Part shown: one piece after another, positions 51,778 through 60,474 of the stretch | How the letters are laid out: each line of letters opens with the position of its first letter | Numbering within the stretch: position 1 is the stretch's first letter | Source: Glycocaulis sp051859565 | GTDB taxonomy: Bacteria; Pseudomonadota; Alphaproteobacteria; Caulobacterales; Maricaulaceae | Direction of reading: 5' to 3' | Assembly: GCF_051859565.1 (NCBI RefSeq) | Contig: NZ_JBHYFK010000002.1 | Span: forward strand, 186,001-250,000 | Length of the DNA: 64,000 nt | Program-made: the position numbers and the translations under genes | The notes under the pieces: model-generated | The model's input: the letters and a program-made list of their open reading frames with translations, nothing else | Database searches by the model: none | What the model was told of the DNA's origin: nothing

Positions 51778-52176
51778 TTGAAAGCGCTGCAATATCCAAA
51801 TCGCGCCGCGCGCATCCGCGTACGGCGCGATTTTTTGCGTGCGCGTGATGGCCGCTCTGCCGCCCGTCCCGGCCTTGTCGTGCAGATGGTGGCGCGTGAT
51901 CCGGCAGAAGGCCCTGCCAGGGCTGGCTTTACCGCCTCGAAGAAGGTGGGCAATGCCGTCCAGCGCAACCGGGCGCGGCGCCGGCTGAAAGAGGCCGCGC
52001 GCCAGATTCTCCCCCTCCATGGCCTCTCCGGCACCGACTATGTGTTCATCGCGCGTGCCGGAACGGCTGCGCGTGAATGGGAGGCTTTGCTTGACGATAT
52101 GAAAAGCGCATTGCTAAGCCTCGCCGCGCCGTCCCGGCACCGACAAAGCGTGAAGGACAAACCCGGTCATGGGTGA
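51778..52176 (+). CDS. rnpA: Ribonuclease P protein component
   Basis: About 132-residue protein subunit of RNase P, which matures tRNA 5' ends. The core ARAGFTASKKVGNAVQRNRARRRLKEAAR (split; residues about 55-85) is the RNR motif. TTG 51778, ten bases after the rpmH stop, is the most likely start because LKALQ-RRDFLRAR-type N-termini are typical. The stop overlaps the yidC start by 8 bp. No yidD gene lies between rnpA and yidC, where many proteobacteria have one. Confidence 0.92.
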   Translation: MKALQYPNRAARIRVRRDFLRARDGRSAARPGLVVQMVARDPAEGPARAGFTASKKVGNAVQRNRARRRLKEAARQILPLHGLSGTDYVFIARAGTAAREWEALLDDMKSALLSLAAPSRHRQSVKDKPGHG

Positions 52177-54277
52177 CACCCGCAATATTCTCCTCGTGGT
52201 GGCGATCGTTCTGGCGATCTTCATTCCCTACCAGCTCTTCATCGTCGAACCGATGATGGCCGAGCAGCGCGCCGCGCAGGAAGCGGCGGTGGAAGCTGAA
52301 GAAGGCGAGGCCGCCACCGACACGCCCAGCGCGTTTGGCGGCGAAGAGGCCCCTGCGGCGCTTGGCGGGTTTACCAGCCGGGAGGATGCGCTTGGCCGCT
52401 CAGAGCGCATCGCGATCCGCACGCCCGCGCTGGAAGGCTCCATCGCGCTGACCGGCGCGCGCTTCGATGATCTGCGCCTTTTGCGCTATGATGTGGCTGT
52501 CGGGTCGGATGAGCCGGTGACGCTGCTCTCTCCGCAAGGCACGCGCGGCGGGCATTATGCGGTCGATGGCTGGACGGGCGCTGCCGGTGCGCCGTCGGGC
52601 CTGCCCGGTCCCTCGACGCCCTGGCAGGCTGTAGGCAATACCACGCTGACGCCAACCAGCCCGGTGACGCTGGAGCATGTGGCGGGCGATCTTACCTTCC
52701 GCCGGGTCATCTCGGTGGATGAGGACTATCTCTTCACCGTCACCGATACGGTGACGAATAATGGCGCAGACGCAGTATCGCTGTCGCGCTTTGGTGTGGT
52801 GCGCCAGGAAGGCATCCCCGAGGACATCACCAATTTCTTCATCCTGCACGAAGGCCCGATCGGCGTTGCCGGCGGGTCGCTCATGGACCGCAAATATAAC
52901 CGGCTCGAGCGCGATGGCTCCATGGAGCGCACCGGCGCGGGCGGCTGGATGGGGATTACCTCCAAATACTGGCTGACGGCAGTGGCGCCCAGCGATGATG
53001 GCGAGATCCGCGCCCGCTTCGAGGCGCGCCAGTCGGGCGGCCGCACCATCTTTGAATCGAGCTATGTGCGCACCGCCGACACGATTGCGGCGGGCAGCTC
53101 GGTCACCAGCGTGTCGCATGTCTATGCGGGGTCGAAATCGGTGCCGATCCTGCAGCGCTATCAGGACGAGCAGGGCATTCCGCGCCTCGACATGGCAGTG
53201 GACTGGGGCAATTTCTGGTTCTTCACCCGCCCCTTCTTCTGGCTCCTGAACACGTTCTACCAGTGGACGGGCAATTTCGGCGTGGCGATCCTGCTACTGA
53301 CCGTGCTCATCAAGATCCCGCTCTTCCCGCTCAATAACCGCGCTTTTGCCTCCATGGCGAAGATGCGCGCGGTCGGTCCGAAAATGACCGAAATCCGCGA
53401 GCGCTTTGCCGCTGACAAGCAGCGCCAGAGCCAGGAGATGATGGAGCTCTACAAGCGCGAGAAGATCAATCCGCTCGCCGGGTGCCTGCCCATCCTGCCG
53501 CAAATCCCGATCTTCTTTGCGCTCTACAAGACGGTGTTCATCTCGCTGGAGGCGCGTCATGCGCCCTTCTTCGGCTGGATCCAGGACCTGTCGGCGCCCG
53601 ATCCCACCTCCTTGTGGAATCTGTTCGGCCTTCTGCCCTATTCGGTCGATGGCTGGTGGCTGCTGGGCGATTACCAGCTCGGTGTCTGGCCGATCCTGAT
53701 GGGCCTGACCATGTGGGCGCAGCAATCGCTCAACCCCCCGCCGCCCGATCCCATGCAGCGGCGCATCTTCGCCTTCCTGCCGATCGTGTTCACCTTCATC
53801 CTGTCGCCGTTTGCGGCTGCGCTGGTGATCTACTGGACGTGGAACAATTTCCTGACGATCCTGCAGCAATACGTCATCATGCGCCGCCACGGCACCTATA
53901 CCGAGGTGGACAAGATCGCGGCGCGGCTGCATTCGCGCGTCACAGGAAAGCCGGTGCCGGAATTTGCCTTGCCGGGCGCCGCGCCGGGCCTGACGCCAGC
54001 GGCGGCCAAGCCTGCCAATGACGTCAAACCGGCCAAGGGCACGGCGAAGGACGCAAAAGCGTCACCGCCCCCCGTCGATGTGACCGAGCAGGTGGAGAGC
54101 AGCGTTCCCGAAGCCGATGCGCCCGCGCCCAAACCCGCCACGCCGGGGCGGCGCACCACGTCCAACCCCGCAGCGAAAAAGCCCAAGGGCGCGCGTAAAA
54201 CCCCGGCGAAGAAGCCGGCGGCCAAACGCCCGGGCACCCGGCGCACCCCGCCGGCCAAGCCGGAGGGAGAGGGCTGA
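52169..54277 (+). CDS. yidC: Membrane protein insertase YidC with long basic tail
   Basis: 702-residue Oxa1/Alb3/YidC insertase working with or without SecYEG. An N-terminal anchor (residues 7-27), a periplasmic beta-supersandwich domain (about 65-345), then the five-helix core (about 350-580) with the hydrophilic-groove Arg region and INPLAGCLPILPQIPIFFALY. The last ~115 residues are a Lys/Ala/Pro-rich tail (KKPKGARKTPAKKPAAKRPG), much longer than in E. coli YidC (548). Such basic tails can bind ribosomes. engB follows directly. Confidence 0.95.
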   Translation: MGDTRNILLVVAIVLAIFIPYQLFIVEPMMAEQRAAQEAAVEAEEGEAATDTPSAFGGEEAPAALGGFTSREDALGRSERIAIRTPALEGSIALTGARFDDLRLLRYDVAVGSDEPVTLLSPQGTRGGHYAVDGWTGAAGAPSGLPGPSTPWQAVGNTTLTPTSPVTLEHVAGDLTFRRVISVDEDYLFTVTDTVTNNGADAVSLSRFGVVRQEGIPEDITNFFILHEGPIGVAGGSLMDRKYNRLERDGSMERTGAGGWMGITSKYWLTAVAPSDDGEIRARFEARQSGGRTIFESSYVRTADTIAAGSSVTSVSHVYAGSKSVPILQRYQDEQGIPRLDMAVDWGNFWFFTRPFFWLLNTFYQWTGNFGVAILLLTVLIKIPLFPLNNRAFASMAKMRAVGPKMTEIRERFAADKQRQSQEMMELYKREKINPLAGCLPILPQIPIFFALYKTVFISLEARHAPFFGWIQDLSAPDPTSLWNLFGLLPYSVDGWWLLGDYQLGVWPILMGLTMWAQQSLNPPPPDPMQRRIFAFLPIVFTFILSPFAAALVIYWTWNNFLTILQQYVIMRRHGTYTEVDKIAARLHSRVTGKPVPEFALPGAAPGLTPAAAKPANDVKPAKGTAKDAKASPPPVDVTEQVESSVPEADAPAPKPATPGRRTTSNPAAKKPKGARKTPAKKPAAKRPGTRRTPPAKPEGEG

Positions 54278-54348
54278 GCGCGCCCGACGAGCTTAGCGAG
54301 GAAGAGGCGGCCCGCCTGGCCGCAGGCAAGCGCCTGTTCGCCCAGAAT

Positions 54349-54939
54349 GTGACCTTCATCAAGGGCGCGGTCGGCATGGACGGGCTGCCGCCTGCCGACA
54401 TGCCGGAGATTGCCTTTGCCGGCCGGTCGAATGTGGGCAAGTCCTCGCTCATCAATGCGCTGACCAATCGCAAGGATCTAGCACGGGCCTCTGGCGAGCC
54501 GGGGCGCACGCGCGAGCTCAATTTCTTTGATCTGGCCGGGCGCATCCGCATTGTCGATTTGCCGGGCTATGGCTTTGCCAAGGCGCCGAAAGATGTCGCC
54601 GCACGCTGGATGGCACTGACGCGCGACTATTTGCGCGGCCGGGTCAATCTGAAACGCGTCATCCTGCTCATCGACGGCCGTCATGGCATCAAGCCTGCCG
54701 ACGAGGCGATCATGAAAGTGCTGACCGAGGCGGCGGTCGGCTATCAGGTGACTTTGACCAAGCTCGACAAGCTGAAACCGGCCGAGCGCGAGGCGATGAT
54801 CGCCGCCACGCAGGCCGCCGTGGCCAAGAAGGTCGCGGCCTATCCGGTCATTGCTGCAACATCCTCCTCCAAACGCCTTGGCCTTGACGCATTGCGCGCC
54901 GATATTGCGGATCTCGCAATACCGGAGCAGGAGAAATGA
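54349..54939 (+). CDS. engB: Ribosome-biogenesis GTPase EngB (YihA/YsxC)
   Basis: 196-residue GTPase for 50S assembly counted from GTG 54349. G1 AGRSNVGKSSLIN, G2 region GEPGRTRELNFF, G3 DLPGYGFA, G4 TKLDKL and G5 ATSSSKR are present. In-frame sequence upstream (ELSEEEAARLAAGKRLFAQN) looks like the normal EngB N-terminus. It can be reached only from a non-standard codon such as CTG 54274, which overlaps the yidC stop (CTGA) behind GGGAGAGGG, so the true protein may be 221 residues. Confidence 0.93.
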   Translation: MTFIKGAVGMDGLPPADMPEIAFAGRSNVGKSSLINALTNRKDLARASGEPGRTRELNFFDLAGRIRIVDLPGYGFAKAPKDVAARWMALTRDYLRGRVNLKRVILLIDGRHGIKPADEAIMKVLTEAAVGYQVTLTKLDKLKPAEREAMIAATQAAVAKKVAAYPVIAATSSSKRLGLDALRADIADLAIPEQEK

Positions 54940-55922
54940 TGCGGGCTGTGATGGTGCTGGCGGTGCTGGTCCTGGCGGGGGTTTTCGCTCCGCAGGCGCG
55001 CGCTGGCGAGGTGTGCAACGAGACCAGCTATTATGTGGATGCGGCCAAGGCCTGGGGCGGGGAGAACGGTATCTCCGCGCAAGGCTGGCAGCGTATTGCG
55101 CCGGGTTCCTGCGCGCGCTTTTCAGGCATACCCGCCGGCGTGCCGCAGTTTCTCTATGCGCGCACCAGCGAGGCCTATCTTGGCGGGGCGCGTGAATGGC
55201 TGGGCCGCACGCCGGTCTGTGTGGACCGTGCCAATTTCCAGATCGAGGGCGCGGACGATTGCGAGGCGATGGGGCTGGAGCAGCGCGAATTCCGCCAGCT
55301 CGCCCCGTCTGAACGGGCGCGCGCTGTACTGGTCGAGCCCGATGATTTTGGCAGCCGGGCGCTGGAAGCGGGCGTGCAGCGCCTGTTGCAGACGCTGGGC
55401 TATGAGGTGCGGGTGGTGGACGGGTTTGCGGGCCGCCGGTCGCGCAACCAGATCGCCGCGTTCGAGCGTGATGCCGGCGCATCGTTTGGCAGCAATTACG
55501 AGCGGCTGATAGAGCGGCTGCACGCGGCCGCGCTGGAGCGTAACCGGGAAGTGGGCCTGAATGTGTGCAATCAGGCATCGGCGCCTGCCGGTATCGCGAT
55601 TGCCCGTCAGCGCAATGAGCGCTGGCAGAGCCGGGGCTGGTGGCGCATTGAGGCAGGATCCTGCATGCGCGTTATTGCCGAGAGGCTGCAGCCCGGAGAG
55701 GTTTTTGTGTTCGCGCAGATCATCAATGGCGACCGCACCGAGCCCTTGCGGCGCGGTGTCGAGGCGTTTTGTGTTGCGCCGGGACGGTTCACCTCCGAAG
55801 GCCGCTCCAATTGCGCAGAGCGCGGTTATACGCAGGTCCTGTTCCGCCCCAGCCCGGTGCCTGTTGATGGTGTCGCGCGGGTGACGCTGGAAGACGCTGA
55901 CTTTGAGGACCTCGTTCAGTGA
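54936..55922 (+). CDS. Exported protein with two DUF1036 domains
   Basis: 328 residues: signal peptide (1-23, ARA-GE), a first DUF1036-like domain (about 24-115, VCNETSYYVDAAKAWGG and GSCARF), and a linker resembling a peptidoglycan-binding helical unit (about 125-190, RLLQTLGYEVRVVDGFAGRR). A second DUF1036 domain (about 205-310, LNVCNQASAPAGIAIARQ and GWWRIEAGSCMRV) follows. Eight or so conserved Cys suggest disulfides. It overlaps engB by 4 bp and the next gene by 4 bp, where many alphaproteobacteria carry argB. Function unknown; periplasmic. Confidence 0.82.
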   Translation: MMRAVMVLAVLVLAGVFAPQARAGEVCNETSYYVDAAKAWGGENGISAQGWQRIAPGSCARFSGIPAGVPQFLYARTSEAYLGGAREWLGRTPVCVDRANFQIEGADDCEAMGLEQREFRQLAPSERARAVLVEPDDFGSRALEAGVQRLLQTLGYEVRVVDGFAGRRSRNQIAAFERDAGASFGSNYERLIERLHAAALERNREVGLNVCNQASAPAGIAIARQRNERWQSRGWWRIEAGSCMRVIAERLQPGEVFVFAQIINGDRTEPLRRGVEAFCVAPGRFTSEGRSNCAERGYTQVLFRPSPVPVDGVARVTLEDADFEDLVQ

Positions 55923-56614
55923 AACGCCTGCTCCAGCGCGACGTATGGGTCTTTGATCTCGACAATACGCTCTATCCAGCACACACGGCGGTGATGAGCC
56001 AGGTCGAGGCGCGCATGACCGAATTCGTCATGCAGCTTCTGGATCTGGACCGCGAAGCGGCCTTCAAGGTGCAGAACAGCTACTGGCATGACTACGGCAC
56101 GACGTTGAACGGGTTGATGGTCAACCACGGAATCGCGATCAGCGACTTTCTCGATTTCGTCCACGACATCGACCATTCGGTGCTGCAGCCCAATCCGGTA
56201 CTGGCTGGACATATCGCGGCGCTGGATGGCGCGCGCATCATCTACACCAATGGTTCGGTGCGCCACGCGGAGAACGTGCTGGCACGCCTGGGACTGGACC
56301 ATCTGTTCGAGGGCATATTTGACATCGCCGCTGCCGATTACACACCCAAACCCCAGCGCGAGAGCTTTGACCGCTTCATCAAGCGTCACGCGGTCAATCC
56401 GGCGCGCGCGGTGATGTTTGAAGACAGCGCCCGCAACCTCGAAACCGCTGCAGGGATCGGCTTTGCGACCGTGCTGGTGCGCGCCCGTGAGAATATCGGC
56501 AATGGTCACACGGCCGGGCCCGGCGAGCACCCCGAATTTGTAGACTATGCCGTAGACTGCCTCGACACCTTCCTTGGCGAGGTTGTCGAGGGCTTCAAGG
56601 AGACACCCGCATGA
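55919..56614 (+). CDS. Pyrimidine 5'-nucleotidase (HAD superfamily)
   Basis: 231-residue HAD hydrolase of the SDT1-type pyrimidine nucleotidase family, often found beside dapD in alphaproteobacteria. Motif I WVFDLDNTLYP (10-20), motif II IIYTNGSV, motif III PKPQRESF Lys, motif IV VMFEDSARN. GTG start 55919 overlaps the previous stop (GTGA). Its stop overlaps dapD (ATGA). Confidence 0.9.
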   Translation: MKRLLQRDVWVFDLDNTLYPAHTAVMSQVEARMTEFVMQLLDLDREAAFKVQNSYWHDYGTTLNGLMVNHGIAISDFLDFVHDIDHSVLQPNPVLAGHIAALDGARIIYTNGSVRHAENVLARLGLDHLFEGIFDIAAADYTPKPQRESFDRFIKRHAVNPARAVMFEDSARNLETAAGIGFATVLVRARENIGNGHTAGPGEHPEFVDYAVDCLDTFLGEVVEGFKETPA

Positions 56615-57450
56615 GCGACACCGCCGCCCTGAAATCTGTCATCGAAGCGGGCTGGGAGGCACGCGATGGCGTTTCCACCGCGACGCAAGGCGAGCTGCGC
56701 GATGCAGTGAACACCGCGCTCAGCGAACTGGATGCGGGCCGTCTGCGCGTGGCTTCCAAAGACGGTAATGGTGACTGGCAGGTCCATGAATGGCTGAAAA
56801 AAGCCGTGCTGCTCTCCTTCCGCCTTGAACCCAACCGGCGCATGGGCCTGCCCGGCGCGCCGGTGCCGGGCCCGTGGTGGGACAAGGTGGCGGTCAAATG
56901 GGAGGGCTGGTCAGCCAGCCAGTTCGAGGCTGCGGGTTTCCGCGCCGTGCCGGGCAGTGTCGTGCGCCGGGGCAGCTTTGTCGCCAAGGGCGCGGTGCTG
57001 ATGCCGTCCTTCGTCAATATCGGGGCTTATGTCGGTGAAGGCACGATGGTGGATACATGGGCCACGGTGGGCTCCTGCGCGCAGATTGGCGCAAATGTGC
57101 ACATTTCCGGCGGGGTGGGCATTGGCGGCGTTCTGGAGCCGCTGCAGGCTGCGCCCGTCATCATCGAGGACAATGTGTTTATCGGCGCGCGCTCTGAAGT
57201 CGCCGAAGGCGTGATCGTGCGCGAAGGCGCGGTCATCTCCATGGGCGTGTTCCTGGGCGCCTCGACCAAGATCGTCGACCGGGCGACCGGGGAGGTCACG
57301 CGCGGGGAAATCCCGTCCTATGCGGTCGTGGTTCCGGGTACGCTGCCGGACCCGAAGGGCGGGCCCTCGCTCGCCTGCGCCGTGATCGTCAAGCGTGTGG
57401 ACGCGCAGACCCGCTCCAAGACGGGCATCAACGCGCTTTTGCGGGACTGA
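56611..57450 (+). CDS. dapD: 2,3,4,5-tetrahydropyridine-2,6-dicarboxylate N-succinyltransferase
   Basis: 279-residue enzyme of the succinylase branch of lysine/diaminopimelate synthesis. An N-terminal helical domain, FRLEPNRRMG, then a left-handed beta-helix of hexapeptide repeats (about 120-225: NIGAYVGEGTMVDTWATVGS, GVGIGGVLEP) and a C-terminal domain ending KTGINALLRD. Typical length and complete. Last gene of a tightly overlapping run starting at rpmH. Confidence 0.96.
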   Translation: MSDTAALKSVIEAGWEARDGVSTATQGELRDAVNTALSELDAGRLRVASKDGNGDWQVHEWLKKAVLLSFRLEPNRRMGLPGAPVPGPWWDKVAVKWEGWSASQFEAAGFRAVPGSVVRRGSFVAKGAVLMPSFVNIGAYVGEGTMVDTWATVGSCAQIGANVHISGGVGIGGVLEPLQAAPVIIEDNVFIGARSEVAEGVIVREGAVISMGVFLGASTKIVDRATGEVTRGEIPSYAVVVPGTLPDPKGGPSLACAVIVKRVDAQTRSKTGINALLRD

Positions 57451-57459
57451 TGTTCTGAT

Positions 57460-57500
57460 CCTTCGAGACGCTTTCTAACGAAAGCTCCTCAGGATGAAGG
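57460..57500. repeat. Imperfect palindromic repeat, family 3
   Basis: CCTTCGAGAC-GCTTTC-taac-GAAAGC-TCCTCAGGATGAAGG: inner 6-bp stem 57470-57485, outer CCTTC/GAAGG. This type (CCTTCGAGACG...CTCCTCAGGATGA) is recurrent between alphaproteobacterial genes. Only one copy is in this window. Confidence 0.7.
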
Positions 57501-57515
57501 CTTTGTGCGCTTTTC

Positions 57516-57552
57516 CCCTCATGCTTCGGCCACGTGGTGCTCGAAGCACGAG
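57516..57552. repeat. 37-bp inverted repeat, family 2 copy 2
   Basis: Reverse complement of the repeat at 722-760 with two differences that restore pairing (G-C replacing C-G in the stem). Lies between dapD and the convergent DUF2059 gene. Confidence 0.8.
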
Positions 57553-57561
57553 AGAAAAGCG

Positions 57562-58158
57562 TTAGCGCGCCAGAATCGCCTGTATTTCCGGCACCGAGCT
57601 GTAAACGAGGTTTTCGCCGAAGCTTTCCGACGCGCGTTCAATCTCGCCGATGAAGCGCGGCTGGGCCGAGAGCCAGTTGCGGGCCGCTTCGCTATTGCCG
57701 AAATCTTCGATGGCGGCTTGCTGCTCGGCCGGCAGCGCAAGGATCAGCGCGGTCAATTCCTCGGCGCTGGTCTCGGAGCCGCGGGCAATCGCGCGGGCCT
57801 GCACCTGCCCGGCTTCCGACCGGAAATAGGTGGTCAGTTCGCGCAGATCGGCCGTTGAGAGGTGGCTGGCGAGCACGCCGGACACTGTATCAAGGAAAGC
57901 CGGTTGCTCTGCCTCGAAGCGGGCATTGAGCAGCGCGGCGATATCGCGGGCCTGCTCGCCGCGAAGCTCTGGCCGCGTCTCGCGTATGCCCTCCACCACG
58001 ACCGCGCCCAGATCGGGGATATTGGTAAGGATCGCCTGCCACATGCCGCTGGCATGGGCGAAATCGCGTGCGGCTTCGAGCCGTTCGGCGCGATCATCGG
58101 CAAGGCCCGCAAACGGCAGGGCCACAATCATTACGAGGGCGGTGAGAAACGCACGCAT
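57562..58158 (-). CDS. DUF2059 domain-containing exported protein
   Basis: 198-residue secreted protein: signal peptide 1-20 (AGLA-DD), then an all-helical DUF2059-like domain with the LSTADLRELTTYFRSEAGQ core (about 107-125) typical of the family. ATG 58158 is chosen because it opens the signal peptide; in-frame upstream Met at 58182 is possible. Function of the family unknown. Monocistronic. Confidence 0.85.
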   Translation of the reverse strand: MRAFLTALVMIVALPFAGLADDRAERLEAARDFAHASGMWQAILTNIPDLGAVVVEGIRETRPELRGEQARDIAALLNARFEAEQPAFLDTVSGVLASHLSTADLRELTTYFRSEAGQVQARAIARGSETSAEELTALILALPAEQQAAIEDFGNSEAARNWLSAQPRFIGEIERASESFGENLVYSSVPEIQAILAR

Positions 58159-58260
58159 GGGCAAGGCCTTTCCGGCAATCATTGAACCGGAAAGGAGCCT
58201 AGCGCCGGGCCTGCCGGGGCGATACCCGCCACAGGCTGACAATGCCGGTCAGGGAAGACG

Positions 58261-58965
58261 CTAAAGCTCCATCACCTTCACATCGTCGTCCTCGCCGACG
58301 ATCACCACGCGGGCCTGATCGAGAAATAGGCCGTGATCGACCACGCCCGGCAGTGCCAGCAGTTCGGCATCGACGCTGTAGGGGTCTATAATGGCCCCGC
58401 AGGCGCAATCGAGAATGTAGTGGCCGCCATCGGTGATGAAGGGCTCGCTGCGGTCGCCCTGGCGGCGGATATCGACCAGAGGCCGCTCCACGCCCGCGCG
58501 GCGCAGCGCGTCGAACACTTTCTTGGCGGTGATGGTCCAGCCGAACGGATCGATCTCGACGGGCAGCGGGAAGGCGCCCAGCGTCTCCACCAGCTTGGTC
58601 TCATCGATCAGTACGACCATATAGTCGGCCGCATCGGCGATGATCTTCTCGCGCAGGAGGCAGCCGCCCCCGCCCTTGATGAGGCGGAAGCCGCCATCAA
58701 CCTCATCGGCGCCGTCAACCGCCACATCAATGCGGTCAGCCTGCTCGATCGGGATGAGGGGAACGCCCGCCTCAAGCGCGATCTGTTCGGTCTCGCGCGA
58801 GGTGGGGATGCCCTTGATGGAGAGATCACCCGCCAGACAGCGCCGCCCCAGCGCCTTGACGAAAAGGGCGGCGGTGGAGCCCGAACCGAGCCCCACAATC
58901 ATGCCGTCCTCGATATACTCGAGCGCCGCTTCAGCGGCTCTGGCCTTCTGGCTCTGCGCGCTCAC
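58261..58965 (-). CDS. rpiA: Ribose-5-phosphate isomerase A
   Basis: 234-residue pentose-phosphate enzyme interconverting ribose-5-phosphate and ribulose-5-phosphate. GLGSGSTAALFVKAL (about 25-39), DVAVDGADEVDG (catalytic Asp), IKGGGGCLLREK with Glu/Lys, and the C-terminal VVDHGLFLDQA. GTG 58965 overlaps the gabD stop (GTGA) and gives the usual length. Probably co-transcribed with gabD. Confidence 0.95.
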   Translation of the reverse strand: MSAQSQKARAAEAALEYIEDGMIVGLGSGSTAALFVKALGRRCLAGDLSIKGIPTSRETEQIALEAGVPLIPIEQADRIDVAVDGADEVDGGFRLIKGGGGCLLREKIIADAADYMVVLIDETKLVETLGAFPLPVEIDPFGWTITAKKVFDALRRAGVERPLVDIRRQGDRSEPFITDGGHYILDCACGAIIDPYSVDAELLALPGVVDHGLFLDQARVVIVGEDDDVKVMEL

Positions 58966-60434
58966 TGATCGACCCCGCCAAGGAGGACGAATTTCAGCTC
59001 GGTGAACTCTTCGGCCGCCCATTTGCCGCCCTCGCGGCCAATGCCGGACTGCTTCATGCCGCCAAAGGGTGTGGCGGGCGAGCCGACCATGGGCGCGTTG
59101 ACGCCGACCATGCCAAAATCAATGCCTTCGGAGATGCGGTGGATGCGCCCGGCATCGCGCGTGTAGAGATAGGCGGCGAGGCCATAAGGCGTGTCATTGG
59201 CGAGCCGGATCACGTCTGCCTCGTCCTTGAACGGATAGAGCGCGGCGACGGGCCCGAAGATCTCGTTGCAGGCAAGGCTCATGGAATGGTCCGCGCCGGT
59301 GATGAGGGTCGGCTCGAAATACGCACCGCCCATATCGTCCACGCGCGACTTGCCGCCTGTGAGCACTTTGGCGCCCTTGGAAACGGCGTTCTCCACCAGC
59401 TCGGCCACGCGGCTGACGGCCTCTTCGTGGATGAGCGGGCCGACATCGGTGCCGTCAGCGAAGGGATCGCCGAGCTTCAGCTTGGATACGCGCGTCTTTA
59501 GAAGCTCGGTCAGCTTATCCATTACGCCTTCCTGTACGAAGACGCGGTTGGGCGACACACAAGTCTGGCCGGCTGCGCGGAACTTGCCCTGAACGAGGCC
59601 GTCAGCGGCTTTTTCAAGGTCCGCATCATCCATGATGATGAAGGGCGCATTGCCGCCCAGCTCCAGCGCAACGCGCTTGATGGTTTTCGCCGCCTGCTCC
59701 ATCAGCAGCGCGCCCACCGGCGTTGAGCCGGTAAAGGCGATCATCGCCACTTCTTCCGATCCGGTCAGGACCGGGCCAATCTCGCGCGCTTCGCCGGTGA
59801 CGACGTTAAACACGCCCTTGGGGAAGCCGGCACGGTCTGCCAGCTCGGCCAGCGCCAGCGCAGAGAGCGGCGTTTCCGCCGCCGGCTTGATGACGATGGG
59901 ACAGCCCACCGCCAGTGCTGGGCCGCACTTGCGGGTGATCATGGCAGAGGGGAAGTTCCAAGGCGTGATGCACGAGACAACGCCCACGGGCTGGCGGATC
60001 GTCCAGCCGCGCGCGCCGGGCGTCGGCACGGGCAGGGTCTCGCCATGCACGCGGCGCGCTTCCTCTGCGGCCCACTGGACGAAGCCTGCGCCATAGGCAA
60101 CCTCGCCCTTGGCTTCTTTCAGGGGCTTGCCCATCTCGGCGGCCAGAATGATCCCCAGATCATCCTGATGCTCCATGATCAGCTCATACCAGCGATTGAC
60201 GATGCGCGAGCGCTCAAACGCCGAGGTGCGCCGCCAGGCAAGGTTCGCCGCCGCAGCGGCCTTCACCGCGCGCTTGGCGCCCTCTGCCCCGACATCGGCG
60301 ACATCGGCGACTTTCTTCCGGTTGGCCGGATTGTTGACGTCAAACCGGCTCTCACCCTTCACCCACTCGCCATTGATCCAGGAATCAGTGCGCCACAGGC
60401 CGGAATCTTTCAGGCGGGACTTGTAATCACTCAT
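58962..60434 (-). CDS. gabD: Succinate-semialdehyde dehydrogenase, NADP-dependent
   Basis: 490-residue aldehyde dehydrogenase of the GabD/GabT route or a related glutarate-semialdehyde reaction. TPWNFPSAMITRK (cofactor), FTGSTPVGALLM, catalytic Glu in LELGGNAPF and catalytic Cys in AGQTCVSPNRVF are present; the C-terminus has FGGMKQSGIGREGG. ATG 60434 follows GGGAGG-type bases (CTCCCC on the plus strand). Upstream open frame to 60632 is shadow. No gabT nearby. Confidence 0.92.
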   Translation of the reverse strand: MSDYKSRLKDSGLWRTDSWINGEWVKGESRFDVNNPANRKKVADVADVGAEGAKRAVKAAAAANLAWRRTSAFERSRIVNRWYELIMEHQDDLGIILAAEMGKPLKEAKGEVAYGAGFVQWAAEEARRVHGETLPVPTPGARGWTIRQPVGVVSCITPWNFPSAMITRKCGPALAVGCPIVIKPAAETPLSALALAELADRAGFPKGVFNVVTGEAREIGPVLTGSEEVAMIAFTGSTPVGALLMEQAAKTIKRVALELGGNAPFIIMDDADLEKAADGLVQGKFRAAGQTCVSPNRVFVQEGVMDKLTELLKTRVSKLKLGDPFADGTDVGPLIHEEAVSRVAELVENAVSKGAKVLTGGKSRVDDMGGAYFEPTLITGADHSMSLACNEIFGPVAALYPFKDEADVIRLANDTPYGLAAYLYTRDAGRIHRISEGIDFGMVGVNAPMVGSPATPFGGMKQSGIGREGGKWAAEEFTELKFVLLGGVDQ

Positions 60435-60474
60435 GGGGAGGTCCTTTCGCGTGTGGGGCCGGTTTCCCGGTCTA

